Part shown: one piece after another, positions 34,659-45,861 of the stretch
Numbering within the stretch: the first letter of the stretch is position 1
How the letters are laid out: every line of letters begins with the position of its first letter
Assembly: GCF_963678975.1 (NCBI RefSeq)
Contig: NC_089275.1
Location: forward strand, 25,667,977-25,731,976
Direction of reading: 5' to 3'
Source: Dysidea avara
Lineage: Eukaryota; Porifera; Demospongiae; Dictyoceratida; Dysideidae
Length of the DNA stretch: 64,000 nt
Notes under the pieces: model-generated
What the model was told of the DNA's origin: nothing
Database searches by the model: none
Seen by the model: the letters and a program-made list of their open reading frames with translations, nothing else
Position numbers and translations under genes: made by a program

Positions 34659-34928
34659 TACATTTGATCACAATTAGGTTGAGGTCCAGCAGTTATGACA
34701 TCAAGTCTGTGTTGTGTGTCATATGACTGGAACAGACTCTGGTAGTGTCCACTATTGACGCCTGACAACTCGATGTAGTCAAGTAAATCTGTGAAAATAT
34801 TAGAATATAGATTAAGGGATTGGTCACATGTTACACAAGACCTATAGCTGGTGTGGACACAACTGCTGTACATGCATACGCACAAAGCAAAGTAGTCATG
34901 CCTACCTGGTGACCCAGAGCTGGACATC
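34659..34928 (-). CDS. candidate two-exon small gene, unknown
   Basis: On the minus strand a start at 34928 opens MSSSGSP, followed by a G|GTAGGC donor. A TTTTCACAG acceptor at 34793 leads to a second piece (34791-34659) that continues in phase (DLLDYIELSGVNSGHYQSLF) to a TAA. The spliced product would be about 48 residues, acidic to neutral. No family recognised. It could be a first exon set of a longer gene, or chance. Confidence 0.2.
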
Positions 34929-35284
34929 TGTAGAACTTTTCAGTATGTAATTATTACATACAAAAGACATCGTCCCTAGTTCCAAGTAGATGGTATTGTG
35001 GTTGTAAGTATAAAATCCATCTGCAACCATGAAATAAATAACATTATGCATCTACTATCTAGATATTTATAATGCTTGGCTTCCAAACAGCATATTATCT
35101 GAATCTGGTGGAGAATATTCCCTATGGCAAGGAGTTGCATTTTCAGAGGTATGATTTCATTAGTATAGGTCTGTATAGGGACATCTAAAACTGTACACTA
35201 TAAAAAGGTTAAACGTTCAGTGTCCTTTATATGAAGGTCCTTTAAGAGAGGTTCCACTGTAGTTGCTTATAGAAATTCAGTTAC

Positions 35285-35712
35285 AGTAACACCTCACTTA
35301 CAAGTCATCTGTTTAATAAGACTACTTTGTATAGTAGCCACCTATTTCAATAATATCGAGAAATTCAATATTTTACTGATATTGATGTGTAAAAATGATA
35401 CGAGATACACTGCAACAAGCATGAAGTATGATGTAACATCTTATCATCAATACTAGGTATTGACAAAATGCAATAAATCAGCATTCCTGGAATTAATAAG
35501 ACAGACCGCAGTTGATCCAGTTGATATGGACTAGTTATGAGTTATTACAGATACATATTTCAATATTAGTAGTTATTGAGCCAAATTTTTTTTTGTTTTC
35601 AAAGATATCCCTCACCCCTACCTCCAAACACAGCTAATGTGTATGGGACATACTGCTCCATTGTTGAGGCTATAGTATATCCCTATCTGGCCCTATTAGT
35701 GAGGTTCATTCA
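35285..35712. mobile_element. possible MITE with CACCTCACTTA ends
   Basis: AGTAACACCTCACTTACAAG at the left and CCCTATTAGTGAGGTTCATT at the right suggest short inverted ends, as in pogo/Tigger-type elements. The interior shows no second support. Neighbouring 34935-35284 and 35713-36344 hold nothing I can name. Confidence 0.25.
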
Positions 35713-36344
35713 ATATATGCCAACTGTATTTAATTAAGGTAAAATCCAGTACTTCTAGCTAGCGTTTAATTTCTTCAATACTTCTTGCAAGAGCAATAAT
35801 TGTTTATGGTGTTACAGTACCATATTATAGCATTACAACATACAGATAAGTTTGTAAAATTTACATAAATTTGTGCAAAAACATTAGGGAATGGAAATAC
35901 AATCAGCTCCTAGCATACTTTAATCTTGGAGGATAGACAATATGTGACAAGCTGAGCAAAAACCCAACTTGTTTGCATTTTTCTCGAGCTTCATTTTATA
36001 TGACTATTTTGTTGTCTAGAGGGAAAAACCAATGGGCTGTTAGTTTCAGCCTTATCTAGTAAGTACTTGTGGAGTTGTAGCAATAGATACCCAGAAGGGC
36101 AAGACAATCGAATTGTACAGAAATTGACTGGCGCTTGTTTAATCGATCATAAGTCTTGAGTGCAACAGGCTACAGAGTTGGGACTTGTGTCATTCTATTC
36201 ACCATGAACTGAGGCATTCATCAAGGTACAGTTTTGGGCCTAATTAATACACCCATGCTATTAAGCAAGAAGGTTGTTCAAGCTTAGAAACAGTGATGAT
36301 AAAGTTATGTTATACCGCAATGTAATCAAACGCACGTAACTCAT

Positions 36345-36995
36345 GTTTGCTTTATGGCATGGAAACGAAACAAATTTATTCTTACTCTCAATGGCTGCTC
36401 CTCATCACAATGTTTTTTACTACACAATAAGCTGAGTAGTGTATGAATGCAAGTGTGTATGAGATTTGAACTGTACCAGATAATACAACCCAATGACAAA
36501 GAGAAAAAAGCAGTGTGGACACACAAGGCTACACACACCACAGAGACTGCTTAGGGCAATCGGAAGACTTCCAACTACCCGCATTTATGCATGTATCGGG
36601 CATGTATATAGCATGATATAACATTAAAGTGTGTATGTGCCATTGATGACCTTAGAGTCATTGCCTGCTCTATTATGCCAAACTCACAGACATTACAACA
36701 CTTCTTTTAGCCAAGCCCCTAAGTTGATCACACCTGTAATTAGCCAAGGCAAATTGTTCTAATTAAACCATGACTATGAAAGGAGTAATTTCTGTCACAG
36801 TATTCAAAATAATGCACCCAGAGTAAAATACTGTGCAGTGTACAAAAAAGTAACGTACCTCACATCCTGAAAGTTGAATATATCTCCTCTCTTGTGTCTG
36901 TGTCCACGTGCACGTGCATCTAGTATTATCGATCTTTACAAGCGCACAGTAATCTCTGATTAATTATTTTTATAAAAGCGCCTATAGGCGCTTAT
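36345..36995 (-). repeat. inverted segmental duplication, right arm
   Basis: Reverse-complement match to 30541-31745 without the MITE and LINE insertions. It carries the empty LINE site (AAACCATGACT near 36766-36776) and ends at the palindrome GCGCCTATAGGCGC (36978-36991), where the next duplicated block begins. Confidence 0.85.
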
Positions 36996-37181
36996 GGACT
37001 CAACATGGGTAAACAAAAAGTTGAGTCCATAAGCACCTCATAAAAATAATTACGTATCTCTTGACATCATGAACAGCAAGAAGAATAGAAGTAAACCAGA
37101 GAAGCTGTCTAATAAGCGAGTTGACTGCCATTGTTTGAGGTATAATGTACGTGTGTACACTTGTATTACCAAGCACGGAAG

Positions 37182-37255
37182 TAGTCTCGCGAAGCCAGAC
37201 CACTATTTCTCCCAACGGCGCTTATCGATTAGAGTGGTCTGGCTGCGCGAGACTA
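37182..37255. mobile_element. 74-bp MITE with 9-bp target duplication
   Basis: TAGTCTCGCGAAGCCAGACC is mirrored by GGTCTGGCTGCGCGAGACTA. GCACGGAAG is repeated exactly on both sides (37173-37181, 37256-37264), the size usual for Mutator-like elements. The partner block has an uninterrupted site (AACTACC/AAGTACTGAAAATT region near 45580). Confidence 0.85.
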
Positions 37256-37310
37256 GCACGGAAGGTTAGCTACCAATGTTTTTCCTGTTTCTTGTCTACC
37301 CCTGGGAATA

Positions 37311-37518
37311 CCGTACGCAAGGAAATTTTGACGTCAAAAAAATTTGACGAATTATTACGAATCGATTTAATTCGTCAAATTTAAATTCGTCAAATGTTTA
37401 TAAGCGCCCTTAAAAGTACAGGTTTTGCCTACAATTTCTTGATTTTCGTCAACATTTTATTGGTCAAATCTGCTGAATTCGTCAAATTTTTTTGACGTCA
37501 AAATTTCCTTGTGTACGG
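37311..37518. mobile_element. TA-flanked MITE with CCGTACGCAAGGAAATTTTG ends
   Basis: CCGTACGCAAGGAAATTTTG at the left is mirrored by CAAAATTTCCTTGTGTACGG at the right, with TA on each side. The partner block reads GGGAATAGTATGAAC at about 45529-45543 (reverse strand), an exact empty site with a single TA, so this is a Tc1/mariner-type insertion. The interior repeats ATTCGTCAAATTT words; a fragment also lies at 52204-52255. Confidence 0.9.
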
Positions 37519-38428
37519 TAGTATGAACAGAACATGGCTTGCAATTCCTACAAGTGAGGGCATGGAAATTGTTAGGTACAACATAGAGTATTGCCATTAG
37601 GCCATACAGGCAAACTTGATTCTTGTTTCTCAACCATGCCGGCATAGTGTCATTTTATATGTGTACACCTATCAATGCCAACCCCATACTGCTCAGTACA
37701 GGCAGCTGGGGTGGTGATCAGTTGGGGATTAAACAAAGCAAATACTACCTGCCGCTACCTGTAAACTGACATGGAACTATTGCAAAATGGAAAATTTATA
37801 CCTGGCCGTGGCAGGATATTTTGTTGGTAAATCTCACCTACTGAGCCTGTACTGGGGTTAGATGATAGCTGCATTATTCATTGTTGAACAAAATGCTCAC
37901 AAAGCACTGCAAAAGTGGGTTATCTACTATGCAGAAATTAGCCTTAAAGTATCGTTTACTTTTGTTGAGCTGGACATATATTTTTTCTGTGCTGCAAGGC
38001 CATGATCAAAATACATGTACATGTGATTAATAAAGTTTGAGGTGGGAGGATGAAGGTAATGCAGGCAGGAATGAGAACAATTAATCTGGCCTTATAGAGT
38101 GTACATTGATTTTGGGGTCATGCAACTTACCAGCTAAATGTGCTGTGCTGCCATGCTTTATTAGAATTGTGATTGGAGCTCTTGAAATGGCTAAGGTTTA
38201 TGAACTAAGGGCAGTCTTGTAGTTAGAGAATGAGAAAGTCAACCAGGGTAGCAACCCACCCAGCTATAACATTAATGGGTACCTGTTGTAAACTGGAGAA
38301 CCAAATGCCAACTGTCCATGTCTCTGAAGGTCCAGGTGGGACTTCGGTGCTCACACCTTCACCTGTAAGACATGGTACTGCCTCCTGCACATTACTAGTC
38401 CTGCCCCAGGAAGATCTGCTGGACTTGG

Positions 38429-38458
38429 TGCTTTGTGTGTGTGTGTGTGTGTGTGTTT
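38429..38458 (+). repeat. (GT)n microsatellite
   Basis: About thirteen GT units. Flanking sequence 38101-38610 has no supported gene. Confidence 0.95.
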
Positions 38459-38613
38459 GTACATACAAGGGCTGATTATAAGCACCTGAGCTGAAAAGGG
38501 TCTGCTACAAACATGGGTCCAAGTACATGAGTATACTTAAGTACGTATTTGAAAGTACTGGCTTACCATTTCTTGTGTAAGCTAAGTACTTGGATAATTA
38601 AAGTACTTATGTA

Positions 38614-39246
38614 CCGTATAGTAAAAAACTTTGGTGGTAAAAAAGTGTAACGAAATCCCTCTGTTAAAAAATTTGGCGGAAAAAACTTTGGCGATTGAAA
38701 TAATATTCGCCAAAGTTTTTACTGTACAGTATGTAAGGATAACAACAAGGTGTCAACTCATCAGTTAAGTAGTGTAGTAAGTGTATAGGTAGCTAGCGTT
38801 GTTGTAGCAGTACCGGCTTTTGTAGCTACTGATCTAATGACATGGTAGCAAAGGCACACTTCGCTATCTCTTGCGATGCAGGAAACGACCGTATTTACTT
38901 TTCCCGCAGTGACCTCCAATAGTAGAGGTTATCACGTATATCAAAGTATTTGACCAAATCCATCGCGAAACGATGAACTAGCTGACGTGCCGGGAAGCCG
39001 GTCGGATTTTCTATCACAAGGAGTGACAACAGTGGGACAAATTCCTAGGAACTTAGTAGGAAGATCTCCAAAGTCAGCTTGATCTTTATTGCGTAGTGGT
39101 ACGAGCTGACCTTCATCTCAAGTTCTAGTTACTCAATGTGCTCATGTGATAATCTAAAATAATTGGCAAAAAAAACTTTGGCGAATTGAATGCTATTTGC
39201 CAAATTCGTCCAAAGTTTATTACCGCCAAAGTTTTTTACTATACGG
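38614..39246. mobile_element. TA-flanked DNA element with CCGTATAGTAAAAAACTTTG ends
   Basis: CCGTATAGTAAAAAACTTTG at the left and its inverse CAAAGTTTTTTACTATACGG at the right, with TA on both sides. Further CTTTGGCGAA / TTCGCCAAAG words are mirrored inside both ends. 633 bp, non-coding. It lies in AAGTACTT-rich sequence (38530-38613, 39247-39290). Confidence 0.85.
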
Positions 39247-39249
39247 TAA

Positions 39250-40440
39250 GTATTTTAAGTACTTTTTAAGTATTGTGTACTTTGCATGCATGCGTCTACT
39301 AGATTGAAAAACACTAAAAGAATATTCATGAAGTTGTACTTATACAGCAAATGACATGTAAGTTATGGGTACTAATTTACAATGTGGTAGGTTGTCATCA
39401 TAATTTCCATGTTGAAATAGCCCGCTTCTTTATACACATGAAGGAGTACAGGAAAAGCACTGTACCTTATTTGTCAATTCATGATGAATAGATTAGTAGC
39501 TTGTTCAGTTCTGAGTTATGATTGATTCATTAAGCACCTGTAACATATTTGCCATATTGTTGCTGTACAAATTGTCAACTGTTCCTACTGTGTAGCGCTA
39601 TAACTCAAAGACCCCTTATCTTACAAGGCTGAAACTTTGACTTCCACTCCTTTGTTACTAAAAATGTAATTCGAGAAATATGTGTGGTTCAGTGGGTCAC
39701 ATTCAGCTTGAAATGACAACTCCTTACATGTGCTTGTTGCCTTTTGAGTGGTGTAATCAACACTTCACATTTCCTGCTGGGTGTTGTCACAATTTGCCTA
39801 TTGGAAGTGTACCAGACCCTTTTCAGCATGGGCACTTACAATCTCTAATCGATAATAAAACTTTGTACTGAAATAGTAGTGTGGCAGCAGGAGACTTTGT
39901 ATGTGTGTCTTCAGTCATCAAGTATAATAATCCATGCCAATAGCATCACAAAAGAATGGTGCAATCTATGTAAATGTCATACTTCTGGTGTTTTTATTTC
40001 AGCCACTATTGTGGTCAAATTAGTCTAGTGTGATTATATTCCTGCTGCAATTTTAATATCACTGCTAATGAATAAAGTGCTCCCAGCTAAAAGGTGATTT
40101 AGGATGATACTGAGCATGACAGTTCAATTTATAAAGTGTCATTGTGTAACCATGCATGCATCAAGTTTCATACCTCAAGTTGCTGCAAAGATTTATAGAT
40201 GTAATCCACACATCATGAAATTTGTCATTTATTGACCAGTGAAATAAAGGATATGCTGGTGCGAATACCAATACAGCACAATAAATTATCTGTTTTATCT
40301 GTGCAACAGGTAAGGTTTACAACTAACAATTAATCAGTAGGCACGCTTCAAAATCTACATATAAAAAAATACTGCATTTTGCTTCATGCATACTTACAAA
40401 ATTCTTACTGATAAAGGAGCATCATGCAAAAAAAATCACA
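39250..40440. other. no supported gene
   Basis: Only AAGTACTT-type words at the left edge and AT-rich sequence. A 63-codon frame at 39680-39871 has no recognisable similarity. Confidence 0.45.
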
Positions 40441-40444
40441 CATC

Positions 40445-41035
40445 CCTAATAAGTGGGCGTAGCTCACAAAAGAAGTTGGCTTGCTGTCACTAACTATAGA
40501 CTACAACTCATACGATAACAGTGCATTTATATAATCACATTGATTTTAACACCAAATGCAATACCAATCAATTAGTGGGTGTGGCTCCATGTATATAAGC
40601 CTGCAGGCAGTAACTGTCACAAACAAAGACAGCTGCCATCCCTATTGCAATATGACATAATATATTTATACAATAATTAATAATTTATTGAAGTCCAGCT
40701 TTGTTAAATAATTACAATACATAATATAGTCTTATCTTCTCAGCAGCAAACTACAGATTCATGCATACCTGCAGACTGCAATACACCTAATGATAATTGC
40801 CTGACTACGTATGCCTACAGACAGTAATAATCCCTACAGGTTTGTGTGGCTCACAAAAGAAGCTACTGTAGCACTAGACTATGACGCTTCTACATCACCA
40901 AATTTGTTAATTAATTTCATGCTTGTTCTACTTCGGGTTTGGGTCAGGCTCAAATATATATGTACATAAAGCAGATGATCAAACCAAGATGTGACCCAGT
41001 TGACCTGACCTGGTTTCAACACTATATATAGCTGG
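40445..41035 (+). repeat. GTGGGCGTGGCT-type dispersed repeat, diverged copy
   Basis: GTGGGCGTAGCTCACAAAAG, TTAGTGGGTGTGGCTCCATG, TTTGTGTGGCTCACAAAAG and a closing GTGACCCAGTTGACCTGACC share order with 5990-6270. Boundaries uncertain. Confidence 0.35.
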
Positions 41036-41475
41036 GTTGACTTTACAAATTGTCCTATTGCACCTGAACAAATATTGCATGCAACAAGAGTCTCAGTGGC
41101 GTAGTTCCATTATTGGTAATTTTAATGAAGAATATTTGGGTCAGCTATTTCCACAACCGACATCAAAAGTGAGGGAAAAAAACCTGGGTAGTGGTAAGAA
41201 AACGACATTGATTCTGCTTGAGTATTACGTCTCCTGCTTTGACTTCAATGAAGTTCTAGGCCACTCCAATAGATTCATGGTTTCCCATTTCCCACCTGCA
41301 TGTTCAGTATGGCTATATTCATTATGCCGTTAACTGACTTTCATTCATCACTGATTACATGATTGTATAGCAGTATAATTATTAGCAATAATTCAGAGTC
41401 ATAACCAATGTAGCTTTTACTCTTTTCATGCTCTTAGCTTATATTTTCTTGCCTTTGTTGTGTAGGTTGTACCAT

Positions 41476-41890
41476 CAAACCTCTCTAATCCAACACTCAA
41501 TGGGAGCCATAGGATTAAGGAGTATCAAGTCACCTCTGTAATCTGACATTGTACAATATCTAGAATTATGTTGCAATGGATTATACAGTAAAAAATAGAA
41601 CATGCATGTTTTTTAACATTACAATTTACAAGTATTACAACTTATTGTTAACAAATTAAATGCTTTGGTTGCTTAAAAATTATTTTCTGTGATTGTTTTT
41701 AATGCTGCTATTATTGCTCGTTGGGTTACAAAGGTCGAAAACAATGTATTTCCAAATGTAAGGAATCAAATTTTGCATCAGATTGCAGAGTACAGAGGTG
41801 CATGAGGTTGTTTTCTATACAAGCATTAATAATAATAAAAGTGTTACATTTTGATCGAATTAGAGAGGATTCTGGTGTTGGATTTGACTG
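41476..41890. mobile_element. possible pogo/Tigger-like MITE
   Basis: CAAACCTCTCTAATCCAACA at the left resembles the classic Tigger terminus. On the right, CGAATTAGAGAGGATTC and GTGTTGGATTTGACTG carry the same words in inverted orientation but different order. Target duplication not verified. The interval 41891-42900 has no supported feature. Confidence 0.35.
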
Positions 41891-42905
41891 TATACTTTTA
41901 AAACTTAGTAGCAATGGCTACTGATCCGCTCGCATGCATTTTTAGAAATGGGAAAAAAATGGAGTGGCCTTATAGAACATATCAATGTATTGTGGTATAT
42001 GGATATTAGGAATGTGGTGGATTTCAAAAGCTGACATTCCATGAATCAAATATGTTGTAGCTAACTGCCAGGTTTTAATAACTAAATGATCATTTAGCAT
42101 ATTCTAGAAAGGAGAAGGGGCTCTACACTTCTGTAAAAGTAACAAACACCTATTTTGTTTGCATTCCACTTTGTATCATGTGATATATCTCTGTACCACA
42201 TGAGACAATATACAGTACCCATACAACCAATTACTACACCATTGCAACTCCAGCATACATAGTAGTGTGATTTATATTGCTACTGTATTCGTGAAATTAA
42301 GGTGTACCATGCTACAATTGAAGTACATCAGTAGTCATACTAGCTCCTACTTTTCATAACTACAGGTGATAAAGTACATGCACGTGTACAAGTGTATAAG
42401 TCTGTGAATGTGGCTACTGTTTGTAATTGCTTTATTATACTGTAGGTACTTGTTGTGTTTTAGTGAAAGTACAGCTGTGTGGTTTTGAGGAAACACTGAA
42501 CACAAAATACATGGCTATAGTAGCTATAGCTGACTACATGCTAAATGCAGTTAAATGATTTCATACCATTATCTACCCACCTACAAATTTAGGCCACTCC
42601 CTGGGTTGATCCCTATAGGGTTTATTGACTAACTAGGTAATGAGTATGTATGTACACGTATGTATATGCAACGTAAACATACAGTAATGTTGCGTATACT
42701 GCATGTATGCGTGTACGTAATGTCAAGAATGACTGGGTTTTCCCGAACTATGGCTTACTTCATTCTTTCTAATAATTGTTGTTAATTGATGTTACAAAGC
42801 CACTGCCATAGTTTTCAATACTCTCACTATTCTTTAACATAATTATACATAAATTGTATGAGCAGAATAATTACAATAGTTGTTTTGTTTGTTCTTACTA
42901 ATGCA

Positions 42906-43659
42906 CAGGGGCGTAGGGAGGGGGGTTCAGGAACCCCCCCTGTAAAATTTAGACTACTGCAAGCAGGATTCTAACACACCATTTAGTGTGGCAGGACAAA
43001 ATGAGTGAGTTAATAAACTTACATTCATCTCTCAGGGAAGGATTTACAGAGGTAACATGAGCCCTCTTCAAAACTTATTAAAAAGATCGATAATACTCTA
43101 ATAGAGCAGTCAGGTATATACTCTAATAGAGCAGTCAGGCATACTCTAATAGAACATGCATGTAAATATCCATGTCCATATGAAGTTTTTCAGACATTCC
43201 AACATTAAATGCAAAACTTAGCATGACCTTATACTGCTATAGCTTTGGTGTGCAGTGTTTAAATGTATAGAGCTCCAGTAATTTATCACTTTTGTTATGC
43301 AAAATTAATTCATGCTATGCATATTTGTATAGTTATATTGTTTTGATTGTCATTTGTATCAGTGGATTCATGGCTCCTATACCACAGTGAGATATAACCA
43401 TCACTTACAGATTACTATATGTGTTTCTATGTGTTATGCTGTCTGTTTCCACTAGGTGACTTTATCTAGTACTACCTTCATCCCTGGGGCACTTATAATT
43501 AATGTACTTTTTGCATAAAATATAGTAATTTGCTGAGCTTTGATTTATTAAAATATTGAAAGTCTCTCAGCGGCTGGGGGCTGCGCCCCCAGACCCCTGC
43601 TTCTAGTAACTCAATGCTGGTGCTGGAACCCCCCTTCAAAAATCCTGGCTACGCCCCTG
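42906..43659. mobile_element. DNA element with CAGGGGCGTAG ends, hAT-like
   Basis: CAGGGGCGTAGGGAGG and its near inverse CCTGGCTACGCCCCTG bound 754 bp, each followed inside by GGGGGGTTC / GAACCCCCC. AATGCA flanks both sides (42900-42905, 43660-43665), six matching bases rather than the usual eight. At 43083-43160 the interior carries three successive TACTCTAATAGAGCAGTCAG-type motifs. Confidence 0.8.
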
Positions 43660-43665
43660 AATGCA

Positions 43666-44979
43666 GGTAGCCATAGTATCTTTATTCAATGTCTGGTCAG
43701 ACTGATTATCACTCCAATTACAGCTGCGTACATCATTCGAAGAACATTGTCATCATGAGGAAAGAGTTTTCATTCTAAAGACATGACAAAAATGTGTTTG
43801 TGGTGTATTTAATGGTAAAAATTACTTTAATTAATTTAAACAGATATTTTATTGAAAATAATCATGACTAAAAGTGTTACACATACAGGAGTTCTCTAAC
43901 TTATTTAGATCCTTTATGTAGTTGTTGTACCTTAACACTGTTGACAACAGAGAAATGTATTGTTAATTAGTAGAAACAAGCCATCACTCTACTGGTAACA
44001 GTTACAGGTTTAAGATTAGTTTATGCATTGCCAGCGCTACTAATGCAGGTATGCGTAATAAACATGAAAAGGGTCTAAGTAACTTAGATACCTCCAAAAT
44101 TCACCAAATCCACCACAAAAAGGTCTAAGTACTGTTATGTTGGTCTCATGAAAAACTACTGTGTTGACCGGTAATGATCATGCAGCCTTCCAAAATGAAG
44201 AGACAAACAATAGCAATGATACTACTGGTACACATTTGCTTTGCTTGGAATGATCATGGCACAGCCAAGTAAATAACGGAAAACACATTAATAACACTTA
44301 GCTGGTGAACAGGGAATGTGTTTCAAGTTCAGCACATCCCAGTCTAGTCCCATCCTCAATTATCCTTACAGTCTTGTCTACAGGCAATCAGACTTTTATG
44401 GAATGAATGAAACAATCTATTTTATCAGCTGCAGCATTGCCATTACCAAGAAGTGATGATTGGCTTGAAGTGAATGAAGCATTCAACTGTGTTTGAAATT
44501 CAACTGTTGGACAAACAGACTAAACTGATACAATTCCTTATAAGCAGAAAATTATAGTAAGGCCATGGACCAGGGTTAAGACTACCTGTCTAATTTTCCT
44601 TTACATTATATGGGACACAGGCCTTTTGCATAACACATAATGCTGGCACTCAGTAATATGTAAGTACATGATTGTATCAGGAGCTTTATAAGTACTGCTA
44701 GGTACTTTTGTGTTTATAAACCCCTTGTTGTACTACTCAGTGTTTGCATAAAAAGGTAGCCAGACTATGTATCTACACATTCCCAATTATGATAAGGGAC
44801 GTTACATGAGTTGGTTAGTTGTACAAAATTACATATATTAGGCTACAGTACGACTCTTCTGAAACTTCAAAGTCAAGTTTGGCTATATTAAAACTCTTTG
44901 ATAAACTCTAAACATAACCAGATGTATCTGTTTAGTTGCATAACCCCCAAATCGATGCACATGCACTCTATAAGTCCAG
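43666..44979. other. no supported gene
   Basis: AT-rich, no long frame, no repeat partner noticed. Confidence 0.45.
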
Positions 44980-45780
44980 GCAAACTTGGTTAATTGTTTC
45001 TCATTCCTGCCTTCATCCTCCCGCCTCAAATTTTATTAATCATATGCACACATAGTTTGATCCAGAGAAGACTGGCCCTACATCACAGAAAATATCAGCT
45101 CAACAAAAGTAAACAATAGCTTTAAGAAGGCTATTATAGTGAATAACCTGCTTTTGCATTGCTTTGTGAGCATTTTGTTCAACAATGAATAATGCACCTA
45201 TCATCTATCCCCAGTACAGGCTTGGTAGGTGAGATTTACCAAAATATCCTGCCACGGCCAGGTATAAATTTTCCATTTTGCAATGGTTCCATGTCAGTTT
45301 ACAGGTAGCGGCAGTATTCCAGCAGGTAGTATTTGCTTTGTTAAATCCCCAACTGATCACCACCCCAGCTGCCTGTACTGAGGTGTACACATATAAAATG
45401 ACCTTCCTCCCACTATGCCAGCATGGTTGAGAAACACTGAAGTATCAAGTTTGCCTGTATGGCCTAATGGCAGTACACTATGTTGTACCTAACAATTTCC
45501 ATGCCCTCACTTGTAGCCATGTTCTGTTCATACTATTCCCAGGTAGACAAGAAACAGGACTCAAAACATTGGTAGTTAATTTTCAGTACTTGGTCATACA
45601 AAGTGCATTATACCTCAAACAATGGCAATCAACTCGGCTTATTAGACAGCTTCTCTGGTTTACTTCTGTTCTTCCTGCTGTTCATGATGTCACGAAATCT
45701 CGCACGAAATCCCTCATCATTGCCTCATACACGTAATTATTTTTATGAGGCGCTTATGGACTCAACTTGGGTGAACAAAA
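44980..45780 (+). repeat. block upstream of GT31 gene A, inverted copy at 37000-38100
   Basis: This 0.8 kb runs to within about 80 bp of the gene A start and may include its promoter. It matches 37000-38100 in reverse complement and preserves empty sites for the two MITEs found there. A 61-codon minus frame (45390-45205) and 89-codon plus frame (45467-45736) have no recognised similarity. Confidence 0.85.
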
Positions 45781-45861
45781 CGATAGCCTTGTTAATTAGT
45801 GGGCGTGATTAATTGCCATAAGCAACATTGATGCTGTTGTTCGACACGGAAAGGGATAACA

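Larger units (their letters stand above)
37000..38100 (-). repeat. inverted copy of the 44980-45780 block upstream of GT31 gene A
   Basis: In reverse complement this matches 44980-45780 over nearly its whole length: TTGAGTCCATAAGC, AATTATTTTTATGAGG, the GGCAGCTGGGGTGGTGATCA segment, GGCCGTGGCAGGATATTTTG, and TTGTTGAACAAAATGCTCAC. It contains two MITEs (37182-37255 and 37311-37518) absent from the partner. The join with the block to its left is palindromic (GACTCAACATGGGTAAACAA against TTGAGTC). Confidence 0.85.

Noticed and set aside
45462-45472. TGGCCTAATGG resembling a tRNA A box
   Set aside because: No B box (GGTTCGANTCC-like) at the right distance and no cloverleaf; the segment is part of the duplicated block.
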